A stretch of 64,000 nt of DNA from JAVVHE01 sp032249695 (GCA_032249695.1 JAVVHE010000009.1:1-64000), one strand, 5' to 3'; counted from the stretch's first letter, positions 43,957 to 53,075 are shown. The notes: generated from the letters alone by a model not told the origin. Numbers and translations: made by a program.

Positions 43957-44670
43957 TCAGCCGACCCGCACCCGCGCGCCCGTTTCAAACCCCTCCGAGC
44001 ACAGCCGCGCGATCGCCTCGCCCACCGTGCTCGGCGGCTTCAGCGCCGCCGCGTCCTCGCCGGGGAAGGCGCGGGCGCGCATGGTGGTGGCGGTAGCGCC
44101 AGGGTCGACCAGCGCGACGCGGACCGCGCTGATGTTGCGGACCTCCTCGGCATAGCAGAGCGCCAGCGTCTCCAGCGCGGCCTTCGACGCCGCATACGGC
44201 CCCCAATAGGCGCGGGGGTGGACGGCGACCGAGGAAGTGAGCGCGATCAGCTGGCCAGCTGGCGCGGCGCGCAGCCACGGATCGAACGCGGCGATCAGGC
44301 GCTGCGGCGCGGCGAGGTTCAGATCGAACACGCGCGCGAACTCCTTCGCGTCGGCGCCCCACACCGGCACCAGCGAGCCGAGCATCGCTGCGTTCAGCAC
44401 CAGCATGTCGAGCCGCCCCCAGCGCTGCCCAACCGCCGCGCCCAGCCGTGCGGTCCCGTCGGCGTCGGCGAGGTCCAGCGGCGCGATCGTTGCGCTGCCG
44501 CCAGCCGCTGCGATCGCGTCATCGGCCTCGATCAGCCCGCCTTCGGTGCGCGCGGTCAGGATCACGTGCGCTCCAGCCGCGGCCAGCGCGATCGCGGTCG
44601 CCTTGCCGATGCCGCGCGAAGCACCCGTCACCAGCGCGATTCGGCCCGCAAGCGGGCGGGGGGTCGTCAT
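43957..44670 (-). CDS. SDR family NAD(P)-dependent oxidoreductase
   Basis: A 237-residue classical short-chain dehydrogenase. ALVTGASRGIGKATA binds NAD(P), LNAAMLGS replaces the usual NNAG, and the catalytic part is LTSSVAVHPRAYWGPYAASKAA (Ser, Tyr-x3-Lys). Substrate unknown. It ends GARVRVG, a normal family end. The next frame downstream is the 35-residue ORF. Probably co-transcribed with the upstream hypothetical gene and purF. Confidence 0.9.
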   Translation of the reverse strand: MTTPRPLAGRIALVTGASRGIGKATAIALAAAGAHVILTARTEGGLIEADDAIAAAGGSATIAPLDLADADGTARLGAAVGQRWGRLDMLVLNAAMLGSLVPVWGADAKEFARVFDLNLAAPQRLIAAFDPWLRAAPAGQLIALTSSVAVHPRAYWGPYAASKAALETLALCYAEEVRNISAVRVALVDPGATATTMRARAFPGEDAAALKPPSTVGEAIARLCSEGFETGARVRVG

Positions 44671-44682
44671 CGGCCGGCGGGA

Positions 44683-45186
44683 TCAGCCGGCGGGAAGCGC
44701 GGCCGCGATGCCCAGCGCGCGGAAACCAGCGATCGCGCACGGCTTCATGGTGAAGCGGTTCCCGTCAGAATCGAGCTCGGCGAGGATGCCGGAGAATGCG
44801 CGCGCCCCGCGTGCTGGTGCGTCGGCTGCGGCCCACAGCGAAGCCTCGCGCTTGCGGCACATGCGGCCGAACTGCTCGTGCCACTTGTTGCCCGCCCAGC
44901 CGCTGGCGAGGCTCAACTCCTCGGCGGTCGATGCCGGGTGATCGAGCAGCGCGCGGATCGCGACGACATCGGCCGGGCTCGGCGGCTGCGCGACGAAGGC
45001 ATGGTACACCTTCAGCGCCTCCGTATCGGCGCCCACGTCCTCGAGCTCGATCGCATCGAGCTCGCTCAGCCGGTCGGCGGCGAGCTGTTTCTGGGCGGCC
45101 GTCCCGTTATCGCGCCACACAGCGGCGTTTTCTCGGATGCGCGCGCGGTCGGCGGGCGGCAGGGCACGCAGTTTGTCTCGGGTCAC
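44683..45186 (-). CDS. hypothetical protein between purF and SDR
   Basis: A 167-residue soluble protein. The N-terminus MTRDKLRALPPADRARIREN is helical, and VAIRALLDHPASTAEELSLASGW and KWHEQFGRMCRKRE suggest a helical, possibly nucleic-acid-related fold, but no family is recognised. It sits 15 bp after purF and 12 bp before the SDR gene, so all three are likely one transcript. Confidence 0.75.
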   Translation of the reverse strand: MTRDKLRALPPADRARIRENAAVWRDNGTAAQKQLAADRLSELDAIELEDVGADTEALKVYHAFVAQPPSPADVVAIRALLDHPASTAEELSLASGWAGNKWHEQFGRMCRKREASLWAAADAPARGARAFSGILAELDSDGNRFTMKPCAIAGFRALGIAAALPAG

Positions 45187-45201
45187 GCGAACCCTGTTAC
45201 G

Positions 45202-46662
45202 TCAGACGACGTGTTCCGCCAACAGCGGCAGCTGTTCGAATGGCTGCAGCTTGCCCTTGTCGGTCAGCGTGGTCGGATAGTCGCCGGTGAAGCAGGCGTC
45301 GCAGCGCGTCGGCGCGGCATCGTTACGGGCGGTCTCGCCCAGCGCGCGGTAGAGGCCGTCGATCGAGATGAACGCCAGGCTATCGGCCTTGATGAACTCG
45401 CCCATCCCCGGCACGTCCATCTGCGCGGCGAGCAGCTTCGCGCGTTCGGGCGTGTCGACGCCGTAAAAGCAGCTGTGCGTCGTCGGGGGCGAGGCGATCC
45501 GCATGTGCACCTCCGCCGCGCCCGCATCGCGCAGCATCTGCACGATCTTCAGGCTGGTTGTGCCGCGCACGATCGAATCGTCGACAAGCACAAGCCGCTT
45601 GCCCTCGATCAGCGGGCGGTTGGCATTGTGCTTCAGCTTGACGCCCAGATTGCGGATGCCGTCGCCAGGCTGGATAAAGGTTCGGCCGATATAGTGGCTG
45701 CGGATGATGCCAAGCTCGAACGGCAGTCCGCTCGCCTGCGCGAAGCCGAGCGCGGCGGGAACGCCCGAATCGGGGACGGGGATGACGAGGTCGACCCGGG
45801 CCGGAGCCTCGCGCGCCAGCTCGGCGCCGATGCGCTTGCGCACCTCGTAGACCGACTGGCCATCGACGACGCTGTCGGGGCGCGAGAAATACACATGCTC
45901 GAAGATGCACGGCCGCGGGCGCGCGAGGCGAAACGGGCGCATCGAGGTGAGGCCGTCTGAATCGATGTGTACGAGCTCGCCGGGTTCCACCTGCCGCACG
46001 AAATCGGCGCCGACGACATCGAGCGCGACGGTTTCGCTGGCGAGGATGTAGGCACCGCCCAGCCGCCCGATGACGAGCGGGCGGATACCGAGCGGATCGC
46101 GCACACCATACAGCCCCTCGGCGGTCAGCACGACGAAGCTGTAGGCGCCCTCCAGGCTCTTCAGCGCTTCGATCAGGCGATCGAGGAAGGTCGGGCCCTG
46201 CGCGGTGGCGATCAGATGGATGACAACCTCGGTGTCGCTGGTCGACTGGAAGATCGAGCCCGTGCTGATCAGCGCGCGCCGCACGGTGAGCGCGTTCGAA
46301 ATATTGCCATTGTGACCGACCGCGACTCCGCCAGCTGCAAGCTCGGCATAGAGCGGCTGCACGTTCCTCAGCGCGGTCTCGCCGGTGGTGGCGTAGCGGT
46401 TGTGGCCGATCGCGGCGATGCCGGGCAGGCGGCGGATCACCGCGTCGCTATCGAAATTACCAGCGACGTGGCCCAGCGCGCGGTGCGAGTGGAAGCCCTG
46501 GCCATCGAAACTGGTGATGCCCGCCGCCTCCTGCCCGCGATGCTGCAGCGCGTGGAGGCCGAGCGCGACGACCGCGGCGGCGTCAGGCGCGCCCCAGACG
46601 CCGAACACGCCACACTCCTCGTGCAGATGGTCGCCGTCGTGCGTGAGACTGATCTGGGTCAC
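45202..46662 (-). CDS. purF: amidophosphoribosyltransferase
   Basis: A 486-residue enzyme for the first committed step of purine synthesis, from PRPP and glutamine to phosphoribosylamine. Cys17 in HEECGVFGVWG becomes the N-terminal nucleophile after propeptide removal. The glutaminase domain is followed by a type I phosphoribosyltransferase domain with the PRPP loop LVLVDDSIVRGTTS. The C-terminal region includes SCFYGVDTPE. First gene of the purF-hypothetical-SDR group. Confidence 0.97.
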   Translation of the reverse strand: MTQISLTHDGDHLHEECGVFGVWGAPDAAAVVALGLHALQHRGQEAAGITSFDGQGFHSHRALGHVAGNFDSDAVIRRLPGIAAIGHNRYATTGETALRNVQPLYAELAAGGVAVGHNGNISNALTVRRALISTGSIFQSTSDTEVVIHLIATAQGPTFLDRLIEALKSLEGAYSFVVLTAEGLYGVRDPLGIRPLVIGRLGGAYILASETVALDVVGADFVRQVEPGELVHIDSDGLTSMRPFRLARPRPCIFEHVYFSRPDSVVDGQSVYEVRKRIGAELAREAPARVDLVIPVPDSGVPAALGFAQASGLPFELGIIRSHYIGRTFIQPGDGIRNLGVKLKHNANRPLIEGKRLVLVDDSIVRGTTSLKIVQMLRDAGAAEVHMRIASPPTTHSCFYGVDTPERAKLLAAQMDVPGMGEFIKADSLAFISIDGLYRALGETARNDAAPTRCDACFTGDYPTTLTDKGKLQPFEQLPLLAEHVV

Positions 46663-46743
46663 GGGCGCAGGTTCCGGCCGGTTGGGGGACGCCTCTACAT
46701 AGTGCGCCGGCCGTGCCGTGTCTTGCGCTTGTCACATGAAATT

Positions 46744-46775
46744 ACGGCCGGGCAAAAACCAACAAGCCCGGCCGT
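46744..46775. terminator. hairpin between purF and the secreted-protein gene
   Basis: A perfect 10-bp inverted repeat (ACGGCCGGGC at 46744-46753, GCCCGGCCGT at 46766-46775) with a 12-nt A/C-rich loop, 26 bp past the stop of the minus-strand gene ending at 46802. Likely its terminator, preventing read-through into purF. Confidence 0.65.
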
Positions 46776-46801
46776 TGTGGCTTTGTTCCGGGCGGCGAGA
46801 G

Positions 46802-47683
46802 CTAGCGCAGCCTGGACGACGGCACGCTCGCGCGGGCGACGGGCTCGGCGTCGGGGATCGGCGCGGACGCCGCCTTCAGCGCATCGGCCGCGGCCTTCAG
46901 CGCTTCGGCGGCCACGGCGAGCGCCCTGGCGGTTTCGGCCTGCTTGGCGGGCGCGGCGTCGATCTGGTCGCTCGCCGCAACCTCGATCGGCTTGGTCTCG
47001 GCGCGGACAAACCCGGTCTTGGCGGCTGCGATCGGGGCCGCTGCCGGCTCGTCCAGCTTCAGCACCGCGGGCGCGATCACCGGCTCCACCGCGGGTTCAG
47101 GTTCGGGCTCGGCCGCCGCTTCGGCTGCCAGCGCAGCAGCCGCCACTGCCACGTTCGCATCGGCGTCGACGCGCGCGGCTGCCGCGAGCACCGGAGCGGT
47201 CGCATCGCAGCGCGAGCCGACTCCGAACGGATCGCCGCGCACCTCGGCTGCGAGCAGGGCCAACTCCTGCGACTCCGAAGCGAGCGCGGCGCGGCCAAGT
47301 GTAAAGGCCGCCTCGCAATAGTCGGCGAGCGCGCGCTGCGCGGTTTCCGAATCGCTATTGGCGAGCGCGGTCGTGAAGCGATCATATTCGCGCTGACCAT
47401 CGACAAGACCGTGCGCACGCAGGAAGTACCGCTTTAGATTGTCATTATGGCCGGAAATCATCATCCGATGAACGCGCACGAACTGATTATACATGCCGCG
47501 CGCATCATAGTTGAATTGATTGCACTTGAACGCAGCGACCATCAGTATCGACTGAAGATGCCGGACTTTCGCCGAATCCATTTCATGCGCGCGCCAGCAT
47601 GTCGGGCTTGAACCAGCAAGTGCTGAAGACGCGATCCCACAGAGCGCCGCAGCTACTGCTGCGCGCGTAATAGACTTACGCAT
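46802..47683 (-). CDS. exported Ala/Glu/Pro-rich protein
   Basis: A 293-residue protein. A signal peptide (MRKSITRAAVAAALCGIASSALA, cut near 23) precedes a compact N-terminal domain with conserved-looking cysteines (SPTCWRAHEMDSAKVRHLQS, AAFKCNQFNYDARGMYNQFV, DYCEAAFTLGR, SRCDATAPV). The C-terminal 110 residues are low-complexity (AAAALAAEAAAEPEPEPAVEP). The N-terminal domain resembles periplasmic sphingomonad proteins of unknown function. Start at 47683 selected because it begins the signal peptide. Confidence 0.8.
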   Translation of the reverse strand: MRKSITRAAVAAALCGIASSALAGSSPTCWRAHEMDSAKVRHLQSILMVAAFKCNQFNYDARGMYNQFVRVHRMMISGHNDNLKRYFLRAHGLVDGQREYDRFTTALANSDSETAQRALADYCEAAFTLGRAALASESQELALLAAEVRGDPFGVGSRCDATAPVLAAAARVDADANVAVAAAALAAEAAAEPEPEPAVEPVIAPAVLKLDEPAAAPIAAAKTGFVRAETKPIEVAASDQIDAAPAKQAETARALAVAAEALKAAADALKAASAPIPDAEPVARASVPSSRLR

Positions 47684-47948
47684 AGCCCACCACCGTTGAT
47701 TTTGGTGCGGGGATTCTATACTGAAAACGATGACACACAAATGCCCACTTTCGTTCAGAAATGCGAAAGCTGAACCAGCTTGTCGTGCATCTGCCTCCGG
47801 TCACCGATTGTGAACAGGCGCGTTTACTGCTCGCAACGTTGTTCAGGATTTTGTCGGCTGTCACCACGCAGTCACGAGTTGCGTTCCCGTCGCCGGGCAG
47901 GACGCTCCGGCCTTGGCGTCCCGCCGCGTTGCGCGATAGGCGGGCCCC

Positions 47949-48440
47949 ATGTTTGCCCAACCCGACCTGACTGCATTGCCCAAGCCTGAACTCTACGCCG
48001 AGCTGGCGCGGCAGATCGCGGGCGTGACCGACGGCGAGCCGAACGCGGTCGCCAACATGGCGAACGCGGCGGCACTAATCTTCCACGCGCTGCCCGATCT
48101 CAGCTGGGCGGGGTTCTACCTGGTCGATCCGGCCGATGGCGGACTGGTGCTGGGGCCGTTCCAGGGCAAGGTCGCGTGCGTGCGTATCCCGATCGGGCGC
48201 GGCGTGTGCGGGACTGCAGCGGCCGAGCGGCGGACGATCGTGGTGCCCGACGTCGAGGCATTCCCCGGCCACATCGCGTGCGATGACGCTTCCCGATCAG
48301 AGCTGGTGGCGCCGCTGTTGGCGCGCGACGGGCGGCTGCTGGGCGTACTGGATCTCGACAGCCCGACGCCCGGCCGGTTCGATGACGAGGACGCGGCCGG
48401 GATGGAGCGGATCGCGGGAGTGCTGACAGCGGTGCTGTAG
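47949..48440 (+). CDS. free methionine-(R)-sulfoxide reductase (GAF domain)
   Basis: A 163-residue single-GAF-domain protein of the fRMsr family, which repairs free Met-R-sulfoxide. Cysteines 77, 87 and 111 (KVACVRIPIGRGVCG...HIACDDASRSELV) have the same spacing as C84, C94 and C118 of the E. coli enzyme. Cytoplasmic antioxidant function, in keeping with the other oxidative-stress genes here. Divergent from the exported-protein gene. Confidence 0.92.
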   Translation: MFAQPDLTALPKPELYAELARQIAGVTDGEPNAVANMANAAALIFHALPDLSWAGFYLVDPADGGLVLGPFQGKVACVRIPIGRGVCGTAAAERRTIVVPDVEAFPGHIACDDASRSELVAPLLARDGRLLGVLDLDSPTPGRFDDEDAAGMERIAGVLTAVL

Positions 48441-48480
48441 CGCCGCGCGTTCCGCTTCCCATGCGCGGCAGGAACGGGCG

Positions 48481-49089
48481 TTACTTCGCCTTTGGCCGCT
48501 TGCTTTCCGCGGCGTCCTCCCGGCGCTCGCGTTCGGTCTCGGCATTCTGGGCGAGCGGCGCGGCGCGCTGTGCGGCAATCGTCGGCGCGGCATAGCCCTT
48601 GCACCCACGCGCCATCCCGAGGCCCTTCAGATAGCCGCGCCGCACCGCGCCCGCGACGATCGCCGCCTGCAACCGGTCGCGTGACTTCCGCGCGCCGCTC
48701 ACTTCGCCGACGATGTCGCGGACCATGCCGATCGGACCCAGCAGCACGTCGCCCGCGCGCCGCGCATAATAGCCCATGTCGCTCGGCGACTTGTACGGCT
48801 CGTCGTCCAGATCCGGGCCCAGCTCCTTGTTGAGCGCGACCACCTGCTGCGTGATCGCCGCGCAGCTCTGCGTGCCCTGGCGCGAGTAGGGCGCATCGAA
48901 CGCCATCTGAATATGCGGCGGAACCTTGCGTTTTTTGACGCCGGTCTCATCGCCGATCGTCTTCTTGCGCGCGTCGGGCACCTCCTTCTTCGGCTTGTCG
49001 TCTGGCGCGTCGGCGGTCGGCTGCGCGCTCTGCGGCGCGGCTGCGGTCAGCGCCAGAAAAGCGAGGGCTGGGATCAGGCGGGCAATCAT
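48481..49089 (-). CDS. exported protein of unknown function
   Basis: A 202-residue protein with a signal peptide (MIARLIPALAFLALTAAAPQ), a charged linker (DDKPKKEVPDARKKTIGDETG) and a helical domain with cysteines in TQSCAAITQQV and MARGCKGYAAP. The tail is very charged (ETERERREDAAESKRPKAK). GGAG lies 9 nt before the ATG at 49089. No family recognised. Same strand as engB, 61 bp downstream of it. Confidence 0.75.
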   Translation of the reverse strand: MIARLIPALAFLALTAAAPQSAQPTADAPDDKPKKEVPDARKKTIGDETGVKKRKVPPHIQMAFDAPYSRQGTQSCAAITQQVVALNKELGPDLDDEPYKSPSDMGYYARRAGDVLLGPIGMVRDIVGEVSGARKSRDRLQAAIVAGAVRRGYLKGLGMARGCKGYAAPTIAAQRAAPLAQNAETERERREDAAESKRPKAK

Positions 49090-49150
49090 CGAAGGAACTC
49101 CACGAAAAGGTCTTGCGCCCGCGGAACAGTCCATCCCGGCTTTCGTTGCG

Positions 49151-49822
49151 TCAACCGTCCGTGCCGAGCGCCGCGGCGAGCACGGCTGCGCGCAACTCGG
49201 CGATGCCGCCACCGCGCTCGGCGCTCGTCATCAACACGTCGGGGTGCGCGGGGGCGTGTCTGCGCGCCTCTGCCGCGGTGCGCTGAACGACGGCCGCCTG
49301 CTCAGGCGGGCGCAACTTGTCGGCCTTGGTCAGCACGATCTGATAGCTGACCGCCGCCGTATCGAGCATCGCCATCACTTCGAGGTCGTTCGGCTTGAGC
49401 CCATGGCGGCTATCGACCAGCAGCAGTGTTCGCTTGAGGTTGGGGCGGCCGCGCAGATAGTCATTGACCAGATAGCGCCAGCGCTTGACGACGCTGGGCG
49501 GCGCCTCGGCGAAGCCATAGCCGGGCATGTCGACCAGCCGGATGACTGGCGGCTCGCCCGCTTCGAAGATGTTCAGCTCCTGCGTGCGGCCGGGCGTGTT
49601 CGATGTGCGCGCAAGGCCATTGCGCCCGGTGAGCGCGTTCAAGAGCGACGACTTGCCGACATTCGAACGCCCTGCAAAGCCAATCTCGGGCAGGTCGGCG
49701 GGGGGCAGATGCTCCAGCGCCGGGGCCGAGAGGCGGAACGCGATCGGCCCCGCGAACAGCTTACGAGCCGCCTCGATCAGCTCGGCTCGGGCGCTCGCCT
49801 CCGCGGTCGATGCGTCGGTCAC
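49151..49822 (-). CDS. engB: ribosome biogenesis GTP-binding protein EngB (YihA/YsxC)
   Basis: A 223-residue TrmE/Era-type GTPase needed for 50S assembly. G1 GRSNVGKSSLLNAL, switch TSNTPGRTQELN, G3 DMPGYG, G4 TKAD and SAERGGG-like G5 are present. The start is a GTG at 49822 overlapping the yidC stop (GTGA), which gives VTDASTAEASARAEL as N-terminus; longer frames into yidC are rejected. Last gene of the rpmH-rnpA-yidD-yidC-engB group. Confidence 0.93.
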   Translation of the reverse strand: MTDASTAEASARAELIEAARKLFAGPIAFRLSAPALEHLPPADLPEIGFAGRSNVGKSSLLNALTGRNGLARTSNTPGRTQELNIFEAGEPPVIRLVDMPGYGFAEAPPSVVKRWRYLVNDYLRGRPNLKRTLLLVDSRHGLKPNDLEVMAMLDTAAVSYQIVLTKADKLRPPEQAAVVQRTAAEARRHAPAHPDVLMTSAERGGGIAELRAAVLAAALGTDG

Positions 49823-51537
49823 TTCGCGCGTGCAGCGGCCGGCTTGCCCGCGCCCGAAGGGGGAGCCGGATGGCGCCGCATCAGCCACCACTGCTGCGCG
49901 ATGCCCAGCACGTTGTTCGTGAACCAGTAGAGCTGCAGCCCCGCCGCGAACGGCGCCATGATGAAGGTGTAGACCACCGGCATGAAGCTGAAGATTTTCT
50001 GCTGCATCGGATCGGGCGCGGGCGGGTTGAGCTTGATCTGCAGGAACGATGTCAGCCCGACGAGGATCGGCAGCACGCCGATGGCGATCGCATGTGGCGG
50101 CGTGAAAGGCAGCAAGCCGAACAGGTTGACTGGCGTCACCGGATCCGGCGCCGACAGATCCCGGATCCACAGAGCGAACGGGGCGTGGCGCATCTCGATC
50201 GAGATGCTGAACGCCTTGTAGAGCGCGAAGAAGATCGGCAGCTGAAGCAGGATCGGCAGGCAGCCGCTGACGGGGTTGACCTTCTCCTTTTGGTAGAACT
50301 CCATCATCGCCTTCTGCAGGCCTTCCTGATCGCCCTTGTGGCGCTCTTGGATGTCCTTCAGCTTGGGCGCGAGTACACGCATCTTGTTCATCGACTGATA
50401 TTGCTTGTTCGCGATCGGGAACAGCGCCAGCCGTACCAAGAAGGTGAGAGCGATGATCGCCAGCCCGTAATTGCCGAGCGCCCGGAACAGCCAGCTCAAG
50501 AGCTCGAACAGCGGCTTGGCGATGACCTTGAACCAGCCCCAGTCATTGGCAAGATCGAACAGCGGGATGTTAAGCTGCGACTTGTATCGATCGAGCAGGT
50601 CGACTTCCTTCGCTCCCGCGAACAGGCGGAAGGTTTGCGTCGCCTGCATCCCCGGCCCGACCATCACCGGCGGGCGTGTCAGGTCCGCCTGAAAACGCGC
50701 GGGCGCAGAGAAGCGGATTGCAGCGTCCGATTGGCCGTCGGGGATCAATGCAGTCAGCCAATACTGGTCGCTGAAGCCCAGCCAGCCGGGCGCGCCGCTC
50801 AGCACTTTCTTCTGGCCGTCGCTGGACCGAATGTCCTTCCAGCTATCCGCGAAATGCTTGCCGTCCCACGCTCCGACCGGGCCGGTATGGCCCTCGGACG
50901 GCTCCTTCTCCGGGTCGGTGCGCGTGATGAGCGCGTATGGTTGAGCAGCGATCGGTGCGGCGCCTCGGTTTGCGACGCGCGCGGTCGCGGTCACCATATA
51001 CCCGTCGTCGATCGCAAAGGTCAGTTCGTAGCGCGCGCCGCCGGCCGCCTCGGTCGCGAGCGTCACCGGCTTGCCCGGAGCGAGCACATCGCCCGAGGCA
51101 ACCGTCCAGCGCGCGTCCGGCCCTGGCGCGCCCGCGCCCGCGAAGCCGAAGCTCGCCAGATACTCGCCCGGCGTTCCGGCTGGCGACAGTAGGTGGATCG
51201 GCTGCGCGCCGGGCTTGATCGTCTCTCGGTAATTTTTCAGCACCAGATCGTCGATGCGTGCGCCGACGAGGTTGATCGATCCCTCGACGCGCGGCGTGCG
51301 GATCGGCACGCGCGGCGTCTCGGCGAGCACGGCGGCGCGGTCGCGCAGGGCTGCGGGCGCGGGCGCCAGGCCCGGCGAGGCGGGCGTGTAGGGCTGGGTG
51401 CCCGGTCCGGCCGAGCCCTTGGCTCCAGCAACCGGCGGCGGCGGCGTCGGGAACAGCCGCTGGCTGAGGAAGCTCCAGCCGAAGATGACGGCCGCGGAGA
51501 GCACGAGCGCCAGAAGAAGGTTGCGGTTGTTCTGCAA
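49819..51537 (-). CDS. yidC: membrane protein insertase YidC
   Basis: A 572-residue inner-membrane insertase. An N-terminal helix (NRNLLLALVLSAAVIFGWSFLS), a large periplasmic beta-domain (about 90-340) and the conserved 60KD_IMP core (PLFELLSWLFRALGNYGLAI; SGCLPILLQLPIFFALYKAF; LQLYWFTNNVLGIAQQ) are present. The start is taken as a TTG at 51537, giving MQNNRNLLL as in relatives; AAGG precedes it and yidD ends 10 nt upstream. A longer TTG start at 51564 is less likely. Confidence 0.95.
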   Translation of the reverse strand: MQNNRNLLLALVLSAAVIFGWSFLSQRLFPTPPPPVAGAKGSAGPGTQPYTPASPGLAPAPAALRDRAAVLAETPRVPIRTPRVEGSINLVGARIDDLVLKNYRETIKPGAQPIHLLSPAGTPGEYLASFGFAGAGAPGPDARWTVASGDVLAPGKPVTLATEAAGGARYELTFAIDDGYMVTATARVANRGAAPIAAQPYALITRTDPEKEPSEGHTGPVGAWDGKHFADSWKDIRSSDGQKKVLSGAPGWLGFSDQYWLTALIPDGQSDAAIRFSAPARFQADLTRPPVMVGPGMQATQTFRLFAGAKEVDLLDRYKSQLNIPLFDLANDWGWFKVIAKPLFELLSWLFRALGNYGLAIIALTFLVRLALFPIANKQYQSMNKMRVLAPKLKDIQERHKGDQEGLQKAMMEFYQKEKVNPVSGCLPILLQLPIFFALYKAFSISIEMRHAPFALWIRDLSAPDPVTPVNLFGLLPFTPPHAIAIGVLPILVGLTSFLQIKLNPPAPDPMQQKIFSFMPVVYTFIMAPFAAGLQLYWFTNNVLGIAQQWWLMRRHPAPPSGAGKPAAARAK

Positions 51538-51547
51538 GGGTTGGCCT

Positions 51548-51772
51548 TCAGGGAACGGGATCAAAGCCGGTCCCGCCCCAAGGGTGGCACCGTGCGATCC
51601 GCCTCAGTCCCAGCCAGCCGCCGCGGGCGAGGCCATGAACGCGGATCGCCTCGGCCATATAGGCCGAACATGATGGATGGTAACGGCAGGTCGGCCCCAT
51701 CAGCGCCGACGGTCCGATCTGCCAGAGCTTGATGAGCGCCTGGAACGGCGCCTCCGCGACGCGGCGGATCAT
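51548..51772 (-). CDS. yidD: membrane protein insertion efficiency factor YidD
   Basis: A 74-residue protein with the YidD signature (CRYHPSCSAYMAEAIRVHG and LGLRRIARCHPWGGTGFDPV). It assists Sec/YidC-dependent insertion at the inner membrane. Its ATG overlaps the rnpA stop (ATGA). Confidence 0.95.
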   Translation of the reverse strand: MIRRVAEAPFQALIKLWQIGPSALMGPTCRYHPSCSAYMAEAIRVHGLARGGWLGLRRIARCHPWGGTGFDPVP

Positions 51773-52101
51773 GCCGACAGCCGGGCGAGCGCGCGTGCGA
51801 GGTCGCTGCGCAGCTGCGCGAAATTACGCGTTAGGCCCGCGGCCCGGCCGATCAGCACATGATCGGCGCCTGGGAGACCGCGACCCTTCAACGTCTCGTG
51901 CGCGAGTGCGCGCAGGCGGCGCTTCAGCCGGTTGCGCACCACCGCCCCGCCGATCTTCTTTGTGACGGTGAAGCCCACGCGCATCGCCGGGTCACCATCG
52001 CCGCGGCGCCGCGCGAGCAGCACGAAGCCCGCCGTCGCCACCCTCCCGCCAGCGTTGGCCGCGAGGAAATCGGCACGCTTCTGCAGCCGCCGCAGCGGCA
52101 C
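51769..52101 (-). CDS. rnpA: ribonuclease P protein component
   Basis: A 110-residue RNase P protein subunit, which with the RNA processes tRNA 5' ends. LRRLQKRADFLAANAGG starts the protein, and RVGFTVTKKIGGAVVRNRLKRRLR is the conserved RNR motif. GTG at 52101 chosen, 10 nt after the rpmH stop; a longer frame through rpmH is antiparsimonious. Confidence 0.92.
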   Translation of the reverse strand: MPLRRLQKRADFLAANAGGRVATAGFVLLARRRGDGDPAMRVGFTVTKKIGGAVVRNRLKRRLRALAHETLKGRGLPGADHVLIGRAAGLTRNFAQLRSDLARALARLSA

Positions 52102-52111
52102 GCGCCAGCCC

Positions 52112-52246
52112 TTAGGCCGAGAGACGCTTGCGGCCGCGCGCGCGGCGAGCGGCAAGCACCTTGCGGCCGCCGGGCGTCGACATGCGACTCCGAAAGCCAT
52201 GGCGGCGTTTGCGAACCAGACGGCTCGGCTGATAAGTCCTCTTCAT
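52112..52246 (-). CDS. rpmH: 50S ribosomal protein L34
   Basis: A 44-residue basic ribosomal protein: MKRTYQPSRLVRKRRHGFRS, then RMSTPGGRKVLAARRARGRK, ending RLSA. The sequence is unmistakable L34. It heads the classic rpmH-rnpA-yidD-yidC-engB group transcribed leftward. Confidence 0.98.
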   Translation of the reverse strand: MKRTYQPSRLVRKRRHGFRSRMSTPGGRKVLAARRARGRKRLSA

Positions 52247-52337
52247 GTCCGTCCTTTGCGTGTCCCGCTCGGCGGGCGAAACAAGAGAGGCCGCGCCCGT
52301 TGTCGGACCGGCCCCTCACAGCCGCGCGAACTAGACG

Positions 52338-53075
52338 ATGGCGCCCGCGCCGTCAACGCAGCGCGTGCCGCGCTGGCTGCCGCTGGCGATCGTGCTGGCA
52401 ATGTTCACCGCATTCGTCGCGGCGGGCGGGCTCGATCAGGCCCGCGCCGAGCGGGTGGTCGCGCTGTATCACGATCTGCAGGATCAAACCGCGCGGCATC
52501 CCGTGCTCGCGGTCGCGGCCTTCATTGGCATCTATGCGGTGCTCGCCGGGATGGTGCTGTTCCCCGCGGCCTTCGTCGTGACGCTCGCGGGCGGCCTGCT
52601 GTTCGGGACCGAGATCGGCGCGGCGGCGAGCGTGCTGGGGGTGACGATCGGCGGCACGGTCAGCTTCACCGTCGTGCGAACTGCGATGGCCGACCGGCTG
52701 CACCGCTGGCTTGGCGCGCGCGGCGAGCGCTTCCGTGCGGCGCTGGAACGCGATGGGTTCTGGTATCTCTTGCTGCTGCGCGCGTCGCCGATCCCGTTCT
52801 GGCTGGTGACGCTCGCCGCTGCAGCGGCGGGCTTCCGCGCGCGGCCCTTCCTCTTCGCAACGCTGTTCGGGGTGGTGCCGCCCTGCCTTGTCTGGGCAAA
52901 TGTCGGGGCGGGGCTGGCGCGCGCGATCGACGAGGGCGGGCAGCCGACGCTCGCGACGCTCGCCAGCCCAGACGTGCTCTACCCACTCTATGCGCTGACG
53001 GCGTTCGGCGCGGTGTCGATCATGGTGCGCTACACGGTGCAGCGCCGCGCGCGGCGGGCGGCGGCGGCCGAGTGA
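52338..53075 (+). CDS. VTT-domain (DedA/TVP38) membrane protein
   Basis: A 245-residue polytopic inner-membrane protein of the TVP38/TMEM64 family. FPAAFVVTLAGGLLFGTEIGA is the re-entrant VTT motif, with LLRASPIPFWLVTLAAAAAGF after it. Relatives act as lipid scramblases or transporters. Divergent from rpmH. Its last codons and stop are duplicated in the following 33 bp. Confidence 0.88.
   Translation: MAPAPSTQRVPRWLPLAIVLAMFTAFVAAGGLDQARAERVVALYHDLQDQTARHPVLAVAAFIGIYAVLAGMVLFPAAFVVTLAGGLLFGTEIGAAASVLGVTIGGTVSFTVVRTAMADRLHRWLGARGERFRAALERDGFWYLLLLRASPIPFWLVTLAAAAAGFRARPFLFATLFGVVPPCLVWANVGAGLARAIDEGGQPTLATLASPDVLYPLYALTAFGAVSIMVRYTVQRRARRAAAAE

Noticed and set aside
43366..45960. 864-codon plus-strand frame across phaB, SDR and purF
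   Set aside because: It crosses several genes with clear motifs on the true strands and has no domain of its own.
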